Below are positions 49,643 to 63,455 of a stretch of DNA of 64,000 nt, piece after piece. The notes beneath the pieces are model-generated. The model had not been told where the DNA came from and did not search any database. It was given only the letters and a program-made list of their open reading frames with translations. Position numbers and translations under genes: made by a program. The first letter of the stretch is position 1. Each line of letters starts with the position of its first letter. The DNA comes from Chionoecetes opilio (lineage: Eukaryota > Arthropoda > Malacostraca > Decapoda > Majidae). The stretch is taken from positions 1-64,000 of the forward strand of contig JACEEZ010021678.1 in assembly GCA_016584305.1 (NCBI GenBank). Reading direction: 5' to 3'.

Positions 49643-50424
49643 TATAAAGTATTATTATAAGGTAAATTCCTTCTATTAATGATATAACACAACATTTAAC
49701 AAGAAAATATGAAAAACACGTATAATATACAATTGTATCACAATATAGAGTCTCAAACTCCTATTATATAAGCTTACAGTAGTTTAAAATAGAAATTTCT
49801 AACGAAAACAACTATAATACCACATTTTGAATTTCTCTATCAAAAAAAGGGCTGAATAATGTCAATTTTCGACATTTTTTAGCCCTTCAAAAATACATTA
49901 AAACACTTGAAAAAACGTTGTTTTGATGAATAAAATTGATACATAAATTTCATGAAAAATACATATTATAAGCTCTTAATATTATAAAATATAGTTGTGT
50001 AAAAGTGCTGAATAATGTCAAATTTGACATTTTTAAGGCCTTCTAAAATGCATTAAAATACTTGTAAAAACGTTGTTTTTAGGATTAAAATTGCTACCTA
50101 AATTTCATGAAAATGCATAATTATAGCTCATAACATTGTAAAATATAGTTGTGTAAAAGTGCTGAATAATGTCAAATTACGACATTTTTTAGCCTTTCAA
50201 AAAAACATTAAAATACTTGAAAAAACATTGTTTTCAGATTAAAATTGATTTCTAAATTACATGAAAAATACATATTTTTAGCTATTAATTTTGTAAAATA
50301 TAGTTGTAGCAAATATCAAAAGCTATTTAGCTACAGATATAAAGAAATATACTTCAATTTGTAGAAAAAAACAACTCTTCAGTGATAACTAGCTAAAATC
50401 ATTGAAAACACTACATTTTAAGGG
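49643..50424 (+). repeat. Long unit LU21 (clean, A subfamily)
   Basis: 782 bp, complete. Shares all private changes of LU19b, with small differences such as CTTGTAAAAACG in sub-repeat 2. It opens a repeat of the 3.9-kb higher-order unit. Confidence 0.95.
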
Positions 50425-51472
50425 TTTATAGCAATATGATAAGTAAAACTACTTGTATATATACAATAACGCAACAGTTTACAAGAAACTATGAAAAACG
50501 CTTGCAATATACAGTTATATCACAATAAATAACCTCTTACTCCTCTATTTAATAGCTTTATGTAATGTAAGCTACTTATAGGTGCAAATTATTCTAAAAA
50601 GAGGATTTTATACTTCAATTTGTAGGAAAACAGCTATATATCACCGATAACTAGCTAATATCATTGAAAACACAACATTTTATGGGTTTATAGCAATATG
50701 ATAAGTAAAACTACTTGTATATATACAATAACGCTACAGTTTACAAGAAACTATGAAAAACGCTTGCAATATACCGTTATATAACAATAAATAACCTATT
50801 ACTCTTCTATTTATTAGCTTAATGTAATGTAAGCTACTTATATGTGCGAATTATTCTAAAAAAAGGATTGTATACTTCAATTTGTAGGAAAACAGCTATA
50901 TATCACCGATAACTAGCTAAAATCATTGAAAAGAACACATTTTATGGGTTTATAGCAATATGATAAGTAAAACTACTTGTATATATACAATAATGCTACA
51001 GTTTACAAGAAACTATGAAAAACGCTTGCAATATACCGTTATATAACAATAAATAACCTATTACTCTTCTATTTATTAGCTTAATGTAATGTAAGCTACT
51101 TATAGGTGCAAATTTTTCTAAAAAGAGGATTTTATACTTCAATTTGTAGGAAAACAGCTACATATCACCGATAACTAGCTAATATCATTGAAAACAAAAC
51201 ATTTTATGGGTTTATAGCAATATGATAAGTAAAACTACTTGTATATATACAATAACGCTACAGTTTACAAGAAACTATGAAAAACGCTTGCAATATACAG
51301 TTATATCACAATAAATAACCTCTTACTCTTCTATTTAATAGTTTTATGTAATGTAAGCTACTTATAGGTGCAAATTATTCTAAAAAGAGGATATTATACA
51401 TGAATTTGTAGGAAAACAGCTATATATCACCGATAACTAGCTAAAATCTTTGAAAAGAACACATTTTGAGGG
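50425..51472 (+). repeat. Monomer block B21: 4 monomers, exactly 4 x 262 bp
   Basis: 1048 bp. It matches block B19 in order: ATAACGCAACAG copy, GTGCGAATTATTC copy, AAGAACACATTTTATGGG copy, then the copy leading into a D-type long unit. Confidence 0.96.
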
Positions 51473-52247
51473 TATAAAGCATTATCATAAGGTAAATTCC
51501 TTCTATTAATGATATAACACAACAATTAACAAGAAACTATGAAAAACACGTATAATATACAATTGTATCACAATATAGAATCTCAAACTCCTATTATAAG
51601 CTGACAGTAGTTTAAAATAGAAATTTCTAACGAAAACAACTATAATACCACATTTGAATTTCTCTATCAAAAAAAGGGTGAATATGTGTCCAATTTCACA
51701 TTTTTTAGCCTTCAAAAATACATTAAAACTGAAAACGTTGTTTTTAGGATAAAATTGATACATAAATTTCCATGATAAATACATATTTCTCGCTCTTAAT
51801 ATTATAAAATATGTTGTGTAAAAGTGCTGAATAATGTCAAATTTTGACATTTTTAAAGAACTTTCAAAATGCTTAAATACTTGAAAAACGTTGTTTTTAG
51901 GATTAAAATTGAATACCTAAATTTCATGAACATGCATGATTTCTAGCTCATAACATTGTAAAATATCGTTGTGGTAAAGTGCTGATAATGTCAAATTTCG
52001 CATTTTGTTAGCGGTTCTAAAACAAATTGCAATATTGAAAAACGTTTTTTTTTAAGATTAAATTGATATCTAAATTTCCCTGAAAATACATATTTTTAAG
52101 CTATTAATTTTGTAAAATATAGTTTTAAGCAATATCAAAAGCTTTTAGCTACATATATAAAGCATATACTTCTTGTACGAAGAAAAAAAAACTCTTTCAC
52201 TGAAACTAGCTAATCATTGAAACATACATTTTAAGTGGGGGTGGGGG
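51473..52247 (+). repeat. Long unit LU22 (D subfamily)
   Basis: ATAGAATCTCAAAC, CATGATAAATACATATTTC and AGCGGTT match LU18 and LU20. It turns noisy at about 51.66 kb, within the link before sub-repeat 1, and ends with a GTGGGGGTGGGGG run at about 52.24 kb that looks like an error. Confidence 0.88.
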
Positions 52248-54327
52248 TTTTATAATAGCAACAGCTAAGTAAACTACTTGTATTATACAATAACGCTTAC
52301 AGTTTACAAGAAACTATTAAAAACACTTGCAATATACCCGTTATATACATAAATAACCTCTGACTTTCTATTTAATAGCTTAATGTAATGTAATGCTACT
52401 TACAGGTGTAAATTTTTTCTAAAAAAGAGGATTTTATACTTCAATTTGTAGAAAACGTTTATTCACCGATAAATAGCTAATATCATGAAAACACTACATT
52501 TTATGGATTTATAAGGCATATGATAAATAAAAACTACTTTTATATATACATAACGCTAACAGTTACAGAAAACTCTGGAAAACGCTTGCAATATACAGTT
52601 ATATCACATAAATAACCTCTACTCTTCTATTTAAATAGCTTATTGTAATGTAGCTACTTATAGGTTGCAATTATTCTAAAAAGAGGATTTCTACTTCATT
52701 GTAGGAAAACAGCTTATATAACCGATAACTAGCTAATATCATTGAAAACAACTACAATTTTATAGGGATTAATAGCAATATGATAAGTAAAAATACTTGT
52801 ATATATACAATAACACTACAGTTTACAAGAAACTATGAAAAAAACGCCTTGCATATACCGTTATATCACAAGTTAATAACCTCTTACTCTTATATTTAAT
52901 AGCTTAATGTTAATGTAACTACTTATATGTTTCAAATTATTCTAAAAAGAGGATTTTATAATTAAATTTGTAGGAAAACAGCTAATTTCCCGATAACTAG
53001 CTTATATCATTGAAACTACTACATTTTATGGGTTTATAGAATATGATAAGTAAACTACTAGTATATATACAATAACGCAACAGTTTACAAGAAACTATGA
53101 AAACGCTTGCAATTACAGTTATAATCACAATAAATAACCTTCTTACGCCTCTATTTAATAAGCTTTATATTTAATTATAGCTACTTATCGGTCAATTATT
53201 CTAAAACGAGGATTTTATACTTCAATTTGTAGGAAAACAGCTAATATCACCGATAACTAGCTAATATCATTGAAACAAAAACACTACATTTTATGGGTTT
53301 AATAGCAATAGGATAAGTAAAACTACTTGTAGATATACACTAACGCTACAGTTTCAAGAAACTATGACAAACGCTTGCATATCCGTTATCATAACAATAA
53401 ACAACCTATTACTCTCTAGTTATTAGCTTATGTAATGTAAGCTACTTTAAGGTGCCAATTTTCTAAAATAGGATTTTATACTTTCAATTTTATAGGAAAA
53501 CAGCTATATATCAACGATAACTTAGCTAGTATCATTTGAAACACACTTTTATGGTTTATAGCAATATGATAAGTCACTACTTATATATATACATAACGCT
53601 ACAGTTTTACAAGAAACTAATGAAAACGCTTGCAATATACAGTTATATCACATAATAACCAATTCCTCTTCTCTTAATAGTTTTATGTAATGTCAGCTAC
53701 TTATAGGTGCACAATTATTCTTAAAAGAGGATTGTATACATAATTGTAGGAAAACAGCTATATATCACGATAACTTAGCTAAAATTCTTGAAAACACAAC
53801 ATTTTATGGTTTAGCAATATGATAAGTAAAACTACTGTATATATACAATAACGCTACAGTTTACAAGAAATTTGAAAAACGCTATGCAATATACAGTTAT
53901 ATCACAATAAATAACCTCTTAACTAATTTTATTTATAGTTTTAATGAATGTAAGCTACTTATAGTGGCAAATTAATTCTAAAAGGAGGATTGGTAATACA
54001 TCATTTGTAGGAAACAGCTATATATCACCAGTAAATTAGCTAATATCATTGAAAAACACAACATTTTATGGGTGATGATAAGTAAAACTAACTTGTAATT
54101 CTACAATAACGCTACATTTTACAAGAAACTATGAAAAACGCTTCCAATATCCCGTTTATATAACAAATACATTAACTATTACTCTTCTTTTATTTGCTTA
54201 ATGTACTGTAAGCTAGTTATCGGGTGCAAATTATCTAAAAAAAAAGATTGTATACTTCAATTTGTAGGAAACAGCTATATATCACCGATAACTACTAAAA
54301 ATCATTGGAAAAGAACACATTTCAGGG
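52248..54327 (+). repeat. Monomer block B22: 8 monomers (noisy)
   Basis: 2080 bp against 2096. The penultimate copy has GGGTGATGATAAG (the short form) and the last has GCTAGTTATCGGG, the usual pair before this class of long unit. Confidence 0.86.
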
Positions 54328-55121
54328 TATAAAGTATTATTATAAGGTAAATTCCGTCTATTACGATTAACACAACATTTAACAAGAAACTATGAAACAA
54401 CACGTATCATATACAATTGTAAGCACAATATAGAGTCTCAACTCCGATTAGAGCTTACAGTAGTTTAAAATAGAAATTTTTGTAACGAAAACAACTATAA
54501 TACCACATTTTTAATTTCTCTATCAAAAAAAGGGCTGAATAATGTCAATTTTCGAACTTTTTTAGCCCATCAACAATAAATTAAAACACTTGAAAAAACG
54601 TGGTTTTTTGATGAATAAAATTGATACCAAATTTCATTCATGAAAAAATACTATTTTAAGCTCTTAATATTATAAAATATAGTTGTGTAAAAGTGCTGAA
54701 TAATGTCAAATTTGAAAATTTTTAAGGGCCTTCAAAAATGCATTAAAATACTTGAAAAACACGGTTGTTTTTAGGAATATAAAATCGATACCTAAATTTC
54801 ATAGAAAATGCATATTTTTAGCTCATGAACATTGTATAAATATAGTTGTGTAAAGTGCTGAATAATGTCAAATCTCGACATTTTAGCGGTTTCAGAAAAA
54901 CATTAAAATACTGAAAAATCATTGTTTTTCAGATTTAAAATTGATTTCTAATTACAATGAAAAATAAATATTTTTAGCTATTAATTTTGATAAAATATAT
55001 TGTAGCAAATATCAAAAGCTATTTAGCTACAGATATAAAGAAATATACTTCACTTTTGTAGAAAAAAACAACTCTTCAGTGATAAATACGTAATATCTTG
55101 AAAACACGACATTTTACTGGT
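54328..55121 (+). repeat. Long unit LU23 (A-prime subfamily, noisy)
   Basis: Sub-repeat 2 has TTTGAAAATTTTTAAGGG; sub-repeat 3 has CAAATCTCGACATT with AGCG like the D group, but ATCATTG and CTAATTACAATG like the A group. The combination is shared with LU25 and LU26 and suggests a recombinant long unit. Confidence 0.85.
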
Positions 55122-56159
55122 TTTATAGCAATATGATAGTAAACTACTTGTATATATACAATAACGCTACAGTTTACAAGAAACTATGAAAACGCTTGCA
55201 ATAGACCGTTATAATCACAGATCAATAACCTCTTACTCTTATATTTAATAGCTTAATGTCTGTAAGCTACTTATAGTGCAAATTATTCTAAACAGAGTAT
55301 TTTAATCACTTCAATGTTGTATGAAAACAGCTATATATCACCGGATACTAGCTAATATCATTGAAAACACTACATTTTTATGGGTTTATAGCAAGATGAA
55401 TAAGTTAAACATACTGTATAATATAACAATAAACTACAGTTACGAAGAAACTATAAAAACGCGTTGCAATATACCGTTATATCACAATTAATAACCTCTT
55501 ACTCTTTATTTAATAGCTTAATGTAATGTGCTACTTAATAGGTTCAAATTATCTAAAAAGGGATTTTATACTTCAGATTTTGTGAAAACAGCTATATAAT
55601 CACCAGAAGGAATTAACTAGCTAATATCTTGAAAACACTACATTTTATGGTTTAGTATCACTATGATAAGTAAAACTAACTTGTATTCTACAATAACGCA
55701 AACAGTTACAAGAACTATGAAAACGCTGCAATATACAGTTATATCACAATAATAACCTCTTACCCTCTATTTAATAGCCTTATGTAATTAAGCTACTTAT
55801 AGGTGTCAAATTATTCTAAAAGAGGATTTTATACTCCATTTGTAGGAAACAGCTATTAGCAACCGATAACGAGCTAATAATCATTGAACACACAACATTT
55901 TATGTTTATAGCAATACGATATTAAAACTACTTGTATAGATCAATAACGCTACAGTTTTACAAGAAACTATTAACAACGCTTAGCAATATACCGTTATAT
56001 AACAATAATAACCTATTACTCTTTTATTTATTAGCTTAATGTAATGTAAGCTACTTTAGGTTCAAATATTCTAAAAAAAGGATGTGTACTTCAATTTGAG
56101 TAAAACAGCTGATTATCCAACCTACGTAGCTAAATCATGAAAAGAACACATTTTGAGTG
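55122..56159 (+). repeat. Monomer block B23: 4 monomers (noisy)
   Basis: 1038 bp. An apparent insertion, CACCAGAAGGAATTAACTAG, occurs near 55.60 kb. The copy before LU24 has TTTGAGTAAAACAGC, a degraded form of the GGAGG variant before C-type units. Confidence 0.86.
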
Positions 56160-56943
56160 TATAATCATATCCTAAAAGGTAAATTCCTTCTATTAATGAT
56201 ATAACCTACAATTAACAGAAACTAGAAAAACACGTATAATATTCGATTTTTTAATCACAAGATAGAGTTCAAACTCCTATTATAAGCTTACAGTAGTTTA
56301 AATAGAAATTGTCTACCGACAAACACTATAATACCACATTTTTGACTTTCTCTAATCGAAAAGGGCTTAATAATATCAATTTTTGACATTTTTTTAGCCC
56401 GTCAAAATACATTAAAACACTTGAAAAAACGTTGGTTTTTGATGAATAAATTGATACATTAAATTTCATGAAATTACATATTTTAAGCTTCTTAATATTA
56501 TAAAATATAGTTTTGTGTAAAAGTGCTGAATAATCTTCAAATTTTTGACATTTTTTGTAGCTTTCAAAATGGCATTCAAATACTTGAAAAAACGTTGTTT
56601 TTAGATTAAAATTGGCTACCTAAATTTCAGGAAAATGCATATTTTTAGCTCATAACATTGTAAAATATAGTTTGGTGTAAAGTGCTGAATAATGTCAAAT
56701 TTCGACATTTTTTAGCCTTTCAAAAAAACATTAAAAACGTGAAAAAAACATTGTTTTCAGAATTAAATTGATATCTACTTTCATGAAAAATACATCTTTT
56801 TAGCTTTCATTTTGTAAAATATATTGTAGCAAATATCAAAAGCTCTTTGCTACAGATATAGTATATACTTCAATTTGTAGAAAAAAAAAACTCTGTCACT
56901 GGATAACTAGCTAAAATCATTGAAAACAACTACATTTTAAGGG
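56160..56943 (+). repeat. Long unit LU24 (C subfamily)
   Basis: TTAATAATATCAATTTTTGAC and TTTTAGCCCGTC identify the C subfamily, 20 kb from the next C-type copy (LU15). All three sub-repeats are present. Confidence 0.88.
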
Positions 56944-59900
56944 TTTTTAGCAATATGATAAGTAAAACTACTTGTATATTACATACGCTACAGTTTACAA
57001 GAACTATGAAAAACACTTGGAATATACCGTTATATCACATAAATAACCTCTACCTTCTATTTAGATTAGCTCATGTAATGTAGTTACTTATATGTGCATC
57101 TTACTTCTAAACAAGAGATTTTATACTTCAATTCGAGAGAAAAAAACAAAGCACAACCACAGGATATCAACCGATACTAGCTAAATACATTGAAAACACT
57201 ACATTTTATGGTTTTATAGCCAATATGATAAGTACAACTACTTGTATATATACAATAACGTTACAGTTTACAAGAAACTATGTTAAACGCTTGCAATATA
57301 CCGTTTTAGATCACAATAAATAACCTCTTACCTTCTATTTATAGCTTTCATGTAATGTAAGCTACTTTTATTGGTGCAATTTTTTTCTAAAAAAAGAGGA
57401 TTTTATACTGTCAATTTTAGTAGGAAAACAGTTATATATCAACCGATAACTAGCTAATATCATTGAACACACTACATTTTATGGTTTTATAGAAATATGA
57501 TAATAAAACTCTTGTGTATAATAAATACTCTACAGTTTTACAAAAACTATAAAAACGCTTGCACTAGCCGTTATATCACAAAAATACCTCTTACTCTTAT
57601 TATTTTAATAGCTTAATGTAATGTAAGGCTACTTATAGGGCAAATTTTATTCTAAAAGAGGAAAATTTTTACTTCAATTTGTAGGAAAACACTATATATT
57701 CACATAACTAGTTTAAAATATCATTGAAAACACTACATTTTATGGTTTATAGCAATATCTAGTAAAACTACTTGTATATATACAATAACGCATACAGTTT
57801 ACAAGAAACTATGAAAAACGCCTGGGGCAGTACCGTTATATCAACATAAATAACCTCTTACCTCTTATATTTATAGCTTATGTAATTGTAAGCTACTTAT
57901 GTGCAAATTATTCTAAAAAGAGGATTATACTTCATTTTGTAAGAAACAGCTATATATCACGATAACTACCTTAATATCATTGAAACTTCTACATTTTATG
58001 GGTTTATCGCAATATGATATAAACTACTTGTATATATTACAATAACGCTACAGTTTACAATAACTATGAAAAACGCTTGCAATATACCGTTATATCACAA
58101 TAAATAACCTCTTACGCATTCTATTATAAGCTCTAATGTAATGTAAGCTACTATATAGTGTGCATCTTACTCTAAAAAGAGGATTCTTATACTTCAATTT
58201 ATAGGAAACGCTATATATCGACCGATAACTAACTAGTATCATTGAAAACACAACATTTTATGGTTTATAGACAATTGATAAATAAAACTAGCTTGTATAT
58301 ATAAACCATAATGCTACGTTTACAAGCAACTATGAAAAACGCTGCAATATACCGTTATATACCAATAAATAACCTATTACTCTTCTATTTATTAGCTAAT
58401 GTAATGTACGCTACTTATAGGTACAAATTTTTCTAAAAAGGAGGATTTTTTATACATTCAATTGTAGAAACAGTTTATATATCACCGATAAACTAGGCGA
58501 ATATCATTGAAACACTACATTTTATGGGTTTATACAATATGATAAGTAAAATACTTGTATATTACAATAATAACGCTACAGTTTTTACAAGAACTATGAA
58601 AAACGCTTGCAATATCCGTTATATCACATAAATAACCTCCTACCCTTCTATTTATTAGCTTTCATGTAAATGTAAGCTACTTATGGTGCATCTACTCCTA
58701 AAAAGAGATTTTATACTTCAATATTGTAGGGAAAACAGCTATATATCACCGTAACTAGCTAACATCATTGAAAACACAAATTTTATGGATTTATCGCAAT
58801 ATGATAAGTAAAACTACTTGTTATATCTACAATAACCTACAGTTTACAAGAAAATATGAAAACGCGTGCAATATACAGTTATATCAACACAAATACCTAT
58901 TACTCTTCTATTTAATAGCCTTAATGTATGTGATATACTTATAGGTGCAAATTAATTCTAAAAGCGGATTTATACTTAATTTATATTAAACAGCTATATC
59001 ACCGATAACTAGCTAGTATCATTGAAAGAACAAATTTTATGGGTTTTAATAGGCAATATGATAATTAAAACTACTTGTAATATACAATAACGCTACAGTT
59101 TACAAAGAAACTATGAAACTCTTGCAATATACCGTTATATAACAATAAATAACCTATTACTCTTCTATTATTAGCTAAGTAATGTAAGCACTTATAGGTG
59201 CAAATTATCTAAAAGAAGATTTATACTTCAATTTGTAGGAAAACAGCTATATATCACCGATAACTAGCTATTATCATTGAAAACCAACTTTTATGGGTTG
59301 ATACCAATATGATAATAAAACTACTTTGTATATAGTACCAAACCGCTACATTTACAAGAAACTAAGAAATCGCTTGCAATATACAGTTATATCACAATAA
59401 ATAACCTCTTACTCTCTATTTAATAGTTTTAATGTAATGTAAGCTACTTATAGTGCAAATTATTCTAAAAATAGGATTGTTACCTGAAGATTGTAGCGAA
59501 AACAGCTTATATCACTGATAACTATCTAATATCATTGAAAACACAACAAAAAACTTTTATGGGTTTAAATAGCAATATGAAAGTAAAACTACTTGTATAT
59601 CTACAATAACGCTAACAGTTTACAAGAAACTATGAAAAACGCTTGCAATATACAGTTTTATATCACAATAAATAACCTCTTACTCTCTATTTAATAGTTT
59701 ATGTAATGTAAGCTACTTATAGGTGCAAATTATTCTTAAAAGAGGATTGTAATACATCATTTTGTGGCAAACAGCTATATATCGACCGATAACTAGCTAA
59801 TATCATGAAACACAACATTTTACATGGGTTATGATAAGTAAAACTACTTGTATATTTACAATAACGCTACAGTTTACAAGAAACTATGAAACGCTTGCAA

Positions 59901-60084
59901 TATACCGTTATATACAATAAATTAACTATTACTCTTCTATTTATTTTGCTTAATGTATGTAAGCTAGGTATAGGTGGCAAAATTATTCTTAAAAAAAAGG
60001 ATTGTATACTTCAATTTGTAATGAAAACTCTTATATATCACCGATAACGGAGCTAAAATCATTGAAATGAACACATTTTGATGG
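56944..60084 (+). repeat. Monomer block B24: 12 monomers (noisy)
   Basis: 3141 bp against 3144. The fourth to eighth copies (57.98-58.75 kb: ACTTCTACATTTTATGGG, ACTAGTATC, GGTACAAATTTTTC, GCATCTACTCC) appear in the same order in block B25 (61.36-62.15 kb). About five further copies before LU25 have no counterpart there. Confidence 0.88.
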
Positions 60085-60861
60085 TATAAAGTATTAGTAT
60101 AAGGTAAATTCCTTCTATTAATGAATAACACAACATTTAACAAGAACCTAATGACAAACCGTAATATATACATTGTACACAATATAGAAGTCTCAACTCT
60201 ATTATACCTTACAGTAAGTTTACAATAGAAATTTCTTTCTAACGAAAACACTATATACCACATTTTTGAATTTCTCTACAAAAAAAGGGCTGAATACTGT
60301 CAATTTTCGAACATTTTTCAACCTTTCAAAAATACATTAAACCTTGAAAAAACGTTGTTTTGATGAATAAAATTGAACAAAATTTTCATGATAAATACTT
60401 ATTTTAACTCTTAATATTATAAAATATAGTTGAGTGTAAAAGTGCGAATATGTCAATTGAAAATTTTTTAAGGCCTTCAAAAAGCATTAAAATACTTGAA
60501 AAAACGTTGTTTTTTAGGATTAAATTGGATACCTAAATTTACCATGAAAATGCATATTTTTAGCTCATAACATTGTAAAATATAGTTGTGTAAAAGTGCT
60601 GAATAATGTCAAATCTCGACATTTTTTAGCGTTTCAAAAAAACATTAAAATACTTGAAAAATCATTGTTTTCAGATTAAAATTGATTTCTAAATTACATG
60701 AAAAATACATATTTTTAGCTATTAATTTTGTAAAATATAGTTGTAGCAAATATCAAAAGCTATTTAGCTACAGATATAAAGAAATATACTTCAATTTGTA
60801 GAAAAAAACAACTCTTCAGTGATAACTAGCTAATATCATTGAAAACACTACATTTTATGGT
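60085..60861 (+). repeat. Long unit LU25 (A-prime subfamily)
   Basis: Noisy until about 60.55 kb, clean after. It has the same mosaic as LU23 and LU26: TTGAAAATTTTTTAAGGCC, CAAATCTCGACATT with AGCG, ATCATTG, CTAAATTACATG. It ends in ATCATTG...ACATTTTATGG, a monomer-type end. Confidence 0.92.
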
Positions 60862-62678
60862 TTTATAGCAATATGATAAGTAAAACTACTTGTATATATA
60901 CAATAACGCTACAGTTTACAAGAAACTATGAAAAACGCTTGCAATATACCGTTATATCACAATAAATAACCTCTTACTCTTATATTTAATAGCTTAATGT
61001 AATGTAAGCTACTTATAGGTGCAAATTATTCTAAAAAGAGGATTTTATACTTCAATTTGTAGGAAAACAGCTATATATCACCGATAACTAGCTAATATCA
61101 TTGAAAACACTACATTTTATGGGTTTATAGCAATATGATAAGTAAAACTACTTGTATATATACAATAACGCTACAGTTTACAAGAAACTATGAAAAACGC
61201 TTGCAATATACCGTTATATCACAATAAATAACCTCTTACTCTTATATTTAATAGCTTAATGTAATGTAAGCTACTTATAGGTGCAAATTATTCTAAAAAG
61301 AGCATTTTATACTTCAATTTGTAGGAAAACAGCTATATATCACCGATAACTAGCTAATTTCATTGAAAACTCTACATTTTATGGGTTTATAGCAATATGA
61401 TAATTAAAACTACTTGTATATATACAATAACGCTACAGTTTACAAGAAACTATGAAAAATGCTTGCAATATACCGTTATATCACAATAAATAACCTCTTA
61501 CTCTTCTATTTATAAGCTTAATGTAATGTAAGCTACTTATAGGTGCATCTTACTCTAAAAAGAGGATTTTATACTTCAATTTATAGGAAAACAGCTATAT
61601 ATCACCGATAACTAGCTAGTATCATTGAAAACACAACATTTTATGGGTTTATAGCAATATGATAAGTAAAACTACTTGTATATATACAATAATGCTACAG
61701 TTTACAAGAAACTATGAAAAACGCTTGCAATATACCGTTATATAACAATAAATAACCTATTACTCTTCTATTTATTACCTTAATGTAATGTAAGCTACTT
61801 ATAGGTACAAATTTTTCTAAAAAGTAGATTTTATACATCAATTTGTAGGAAAACAGTTATATATCACCGATAACTAGCTAATATCATTGAAAACACTACA
61901 TTTTATCAGTTTATAGCAATATGATAAGTAAAAATACTTGTATATATACAATAACGCTACAGTTTACACGAAACTATGAAAAACGCTTGCAATATACCGT
62001 TATATCACAATAAATAACCTCTTACTCTTCTATTTATTAGCTTCATGTAATGTAAGCTACTTATAGGTGCATCTTACTCTAAAAAGAGGATTTTATACTT
62101 CAATTTGTAGGGAAACAGCTATATATCACCGATAACTAGCTAATATCATTGAAAACACTACATTTTATGGGTTTATAGCAATATGATAAGTAAAACTACT
62201 TGTATATATACAATAACGCTACAGTTTACAAGCTACTATGCAAAACGCTTGCAATATACAGTTATATCACACTAAATAACCTATTACTCTGTTATTTATA
62301 GTTTTTATGAAGTAAGCTACTTATAGGTGCAAATTATTCTAAAAAGAGGATTGTATACATCAATTTGTAGGAAAACAGCTATATATCACCGATAAGTAGC
62401 TAATCTCATTGAAAACACAACATTTTATGGGTTCTGATAAGTAAAACTACTTGTATATATACAATAACGCTACAGTTTACAAGAACATGAAAACGCTTCC
62501 ATATACCGTTATATAAAATAAATTAACTATTACTTCTCTATTTGATTTGCTTAATGTAATGTAAGCTATTATAGGTGCAAATTATTCTAAAAAATGATTG
62601 TATACTTCATTTGTTAGAAAACAGCTATATCTTCCCCGATAACTAGCTAAAATCATTGAAAAGAACACATTTTGAGGG
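60862..62678 (+). repeat. Monomer block B25: 7 monomers
   Basis: 1817 bp: 7 x 262 less the 10-bp short form near 62.43 kb and small losses. Clean to about 62.23 kb. The second copy's AAGAGCATTTTATAC and AATTTCATTGAAAACTCTAC recur about 2595 bp later, at the right edge. Confidence 0.94.
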
Positions 62679-63455
62679 TATAAAGTTATTATTTAAAGGT
62701 AAAATTCCTTCTATTAATGATATAGCACAACATTTAACCAAGAAACTATGAAAAACACGTATAATATACAATTGTATCACATATAGATCTCAAACTCCTA
62801 TTATAAGGCTTACAGTAGTTTAAAATAGGAAATTTCTAACGAAACAACCTATAATCCACATTTTGATTTCTCTATCAAAAAGGGCTTATAATGTCAATTT
62901 TTGACATTTTTTAAGCCCTTCAAAAATACATTAAAACACTTGAAAAAACGTTGTTTTGATGAATAAAGATTTGATACAAAATGCATGAAAAAGACATATT
63001 TTAAGCTCTAATATTATAAAATATAGTTTGTGTAAACGTGCTGAAAATGTCAAATTTGAAATTTTTAAGGCCTTCCAAAATGCATTAAAAATACTTGAAA
63101 AAAGTTTTTTTTTGTCAGGATTAAATTGATACCTAATTTCATGAATGCATATTGTTAGCTCATACATTGTAAAATACAGTTTGTAAAAAGTGCTGAATAA
63201 TGTCAATCTCGACATTTTTAGCGTTTTCGAAAAACATTAAAAATACCTGAAAAAATCATTGTTTTCAGATAAAATTGATTTCTAATACATGAAAAATACA
63301 TATTTTTTTTAGCTATTAATTTTGTAAAATATAGTTGTAGCAAATATCAAAAGCTATTTAGCTACAGATATAAAGAAATATACTTCAATTTGTAGAAAAA
63401 AACAACTCTTCAGTGATAACTAGCTAATATCATTGAAAACACTACATTTTATGGT
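62679..63455 (+). repeat. Long unit LU26 (A-prime subfamily)
   Basis: Noisy head and first two sub-repeats, clean third sub-repeat and tail. TTTGAAATTTTTAAGGCC, CAATCTCGACATT with AGCG and ATCATTG match LU25, 2597 bp upstream. Confidence 0.92.

Noticed and set aside
51506..51850. 114-codon open frame on the minus strand, the longest in the window
   Set aside because: It lies in the noisy part of LU22; in clean long units the same frame is closed by stops. It contains no recognisable domain and arises from indels.
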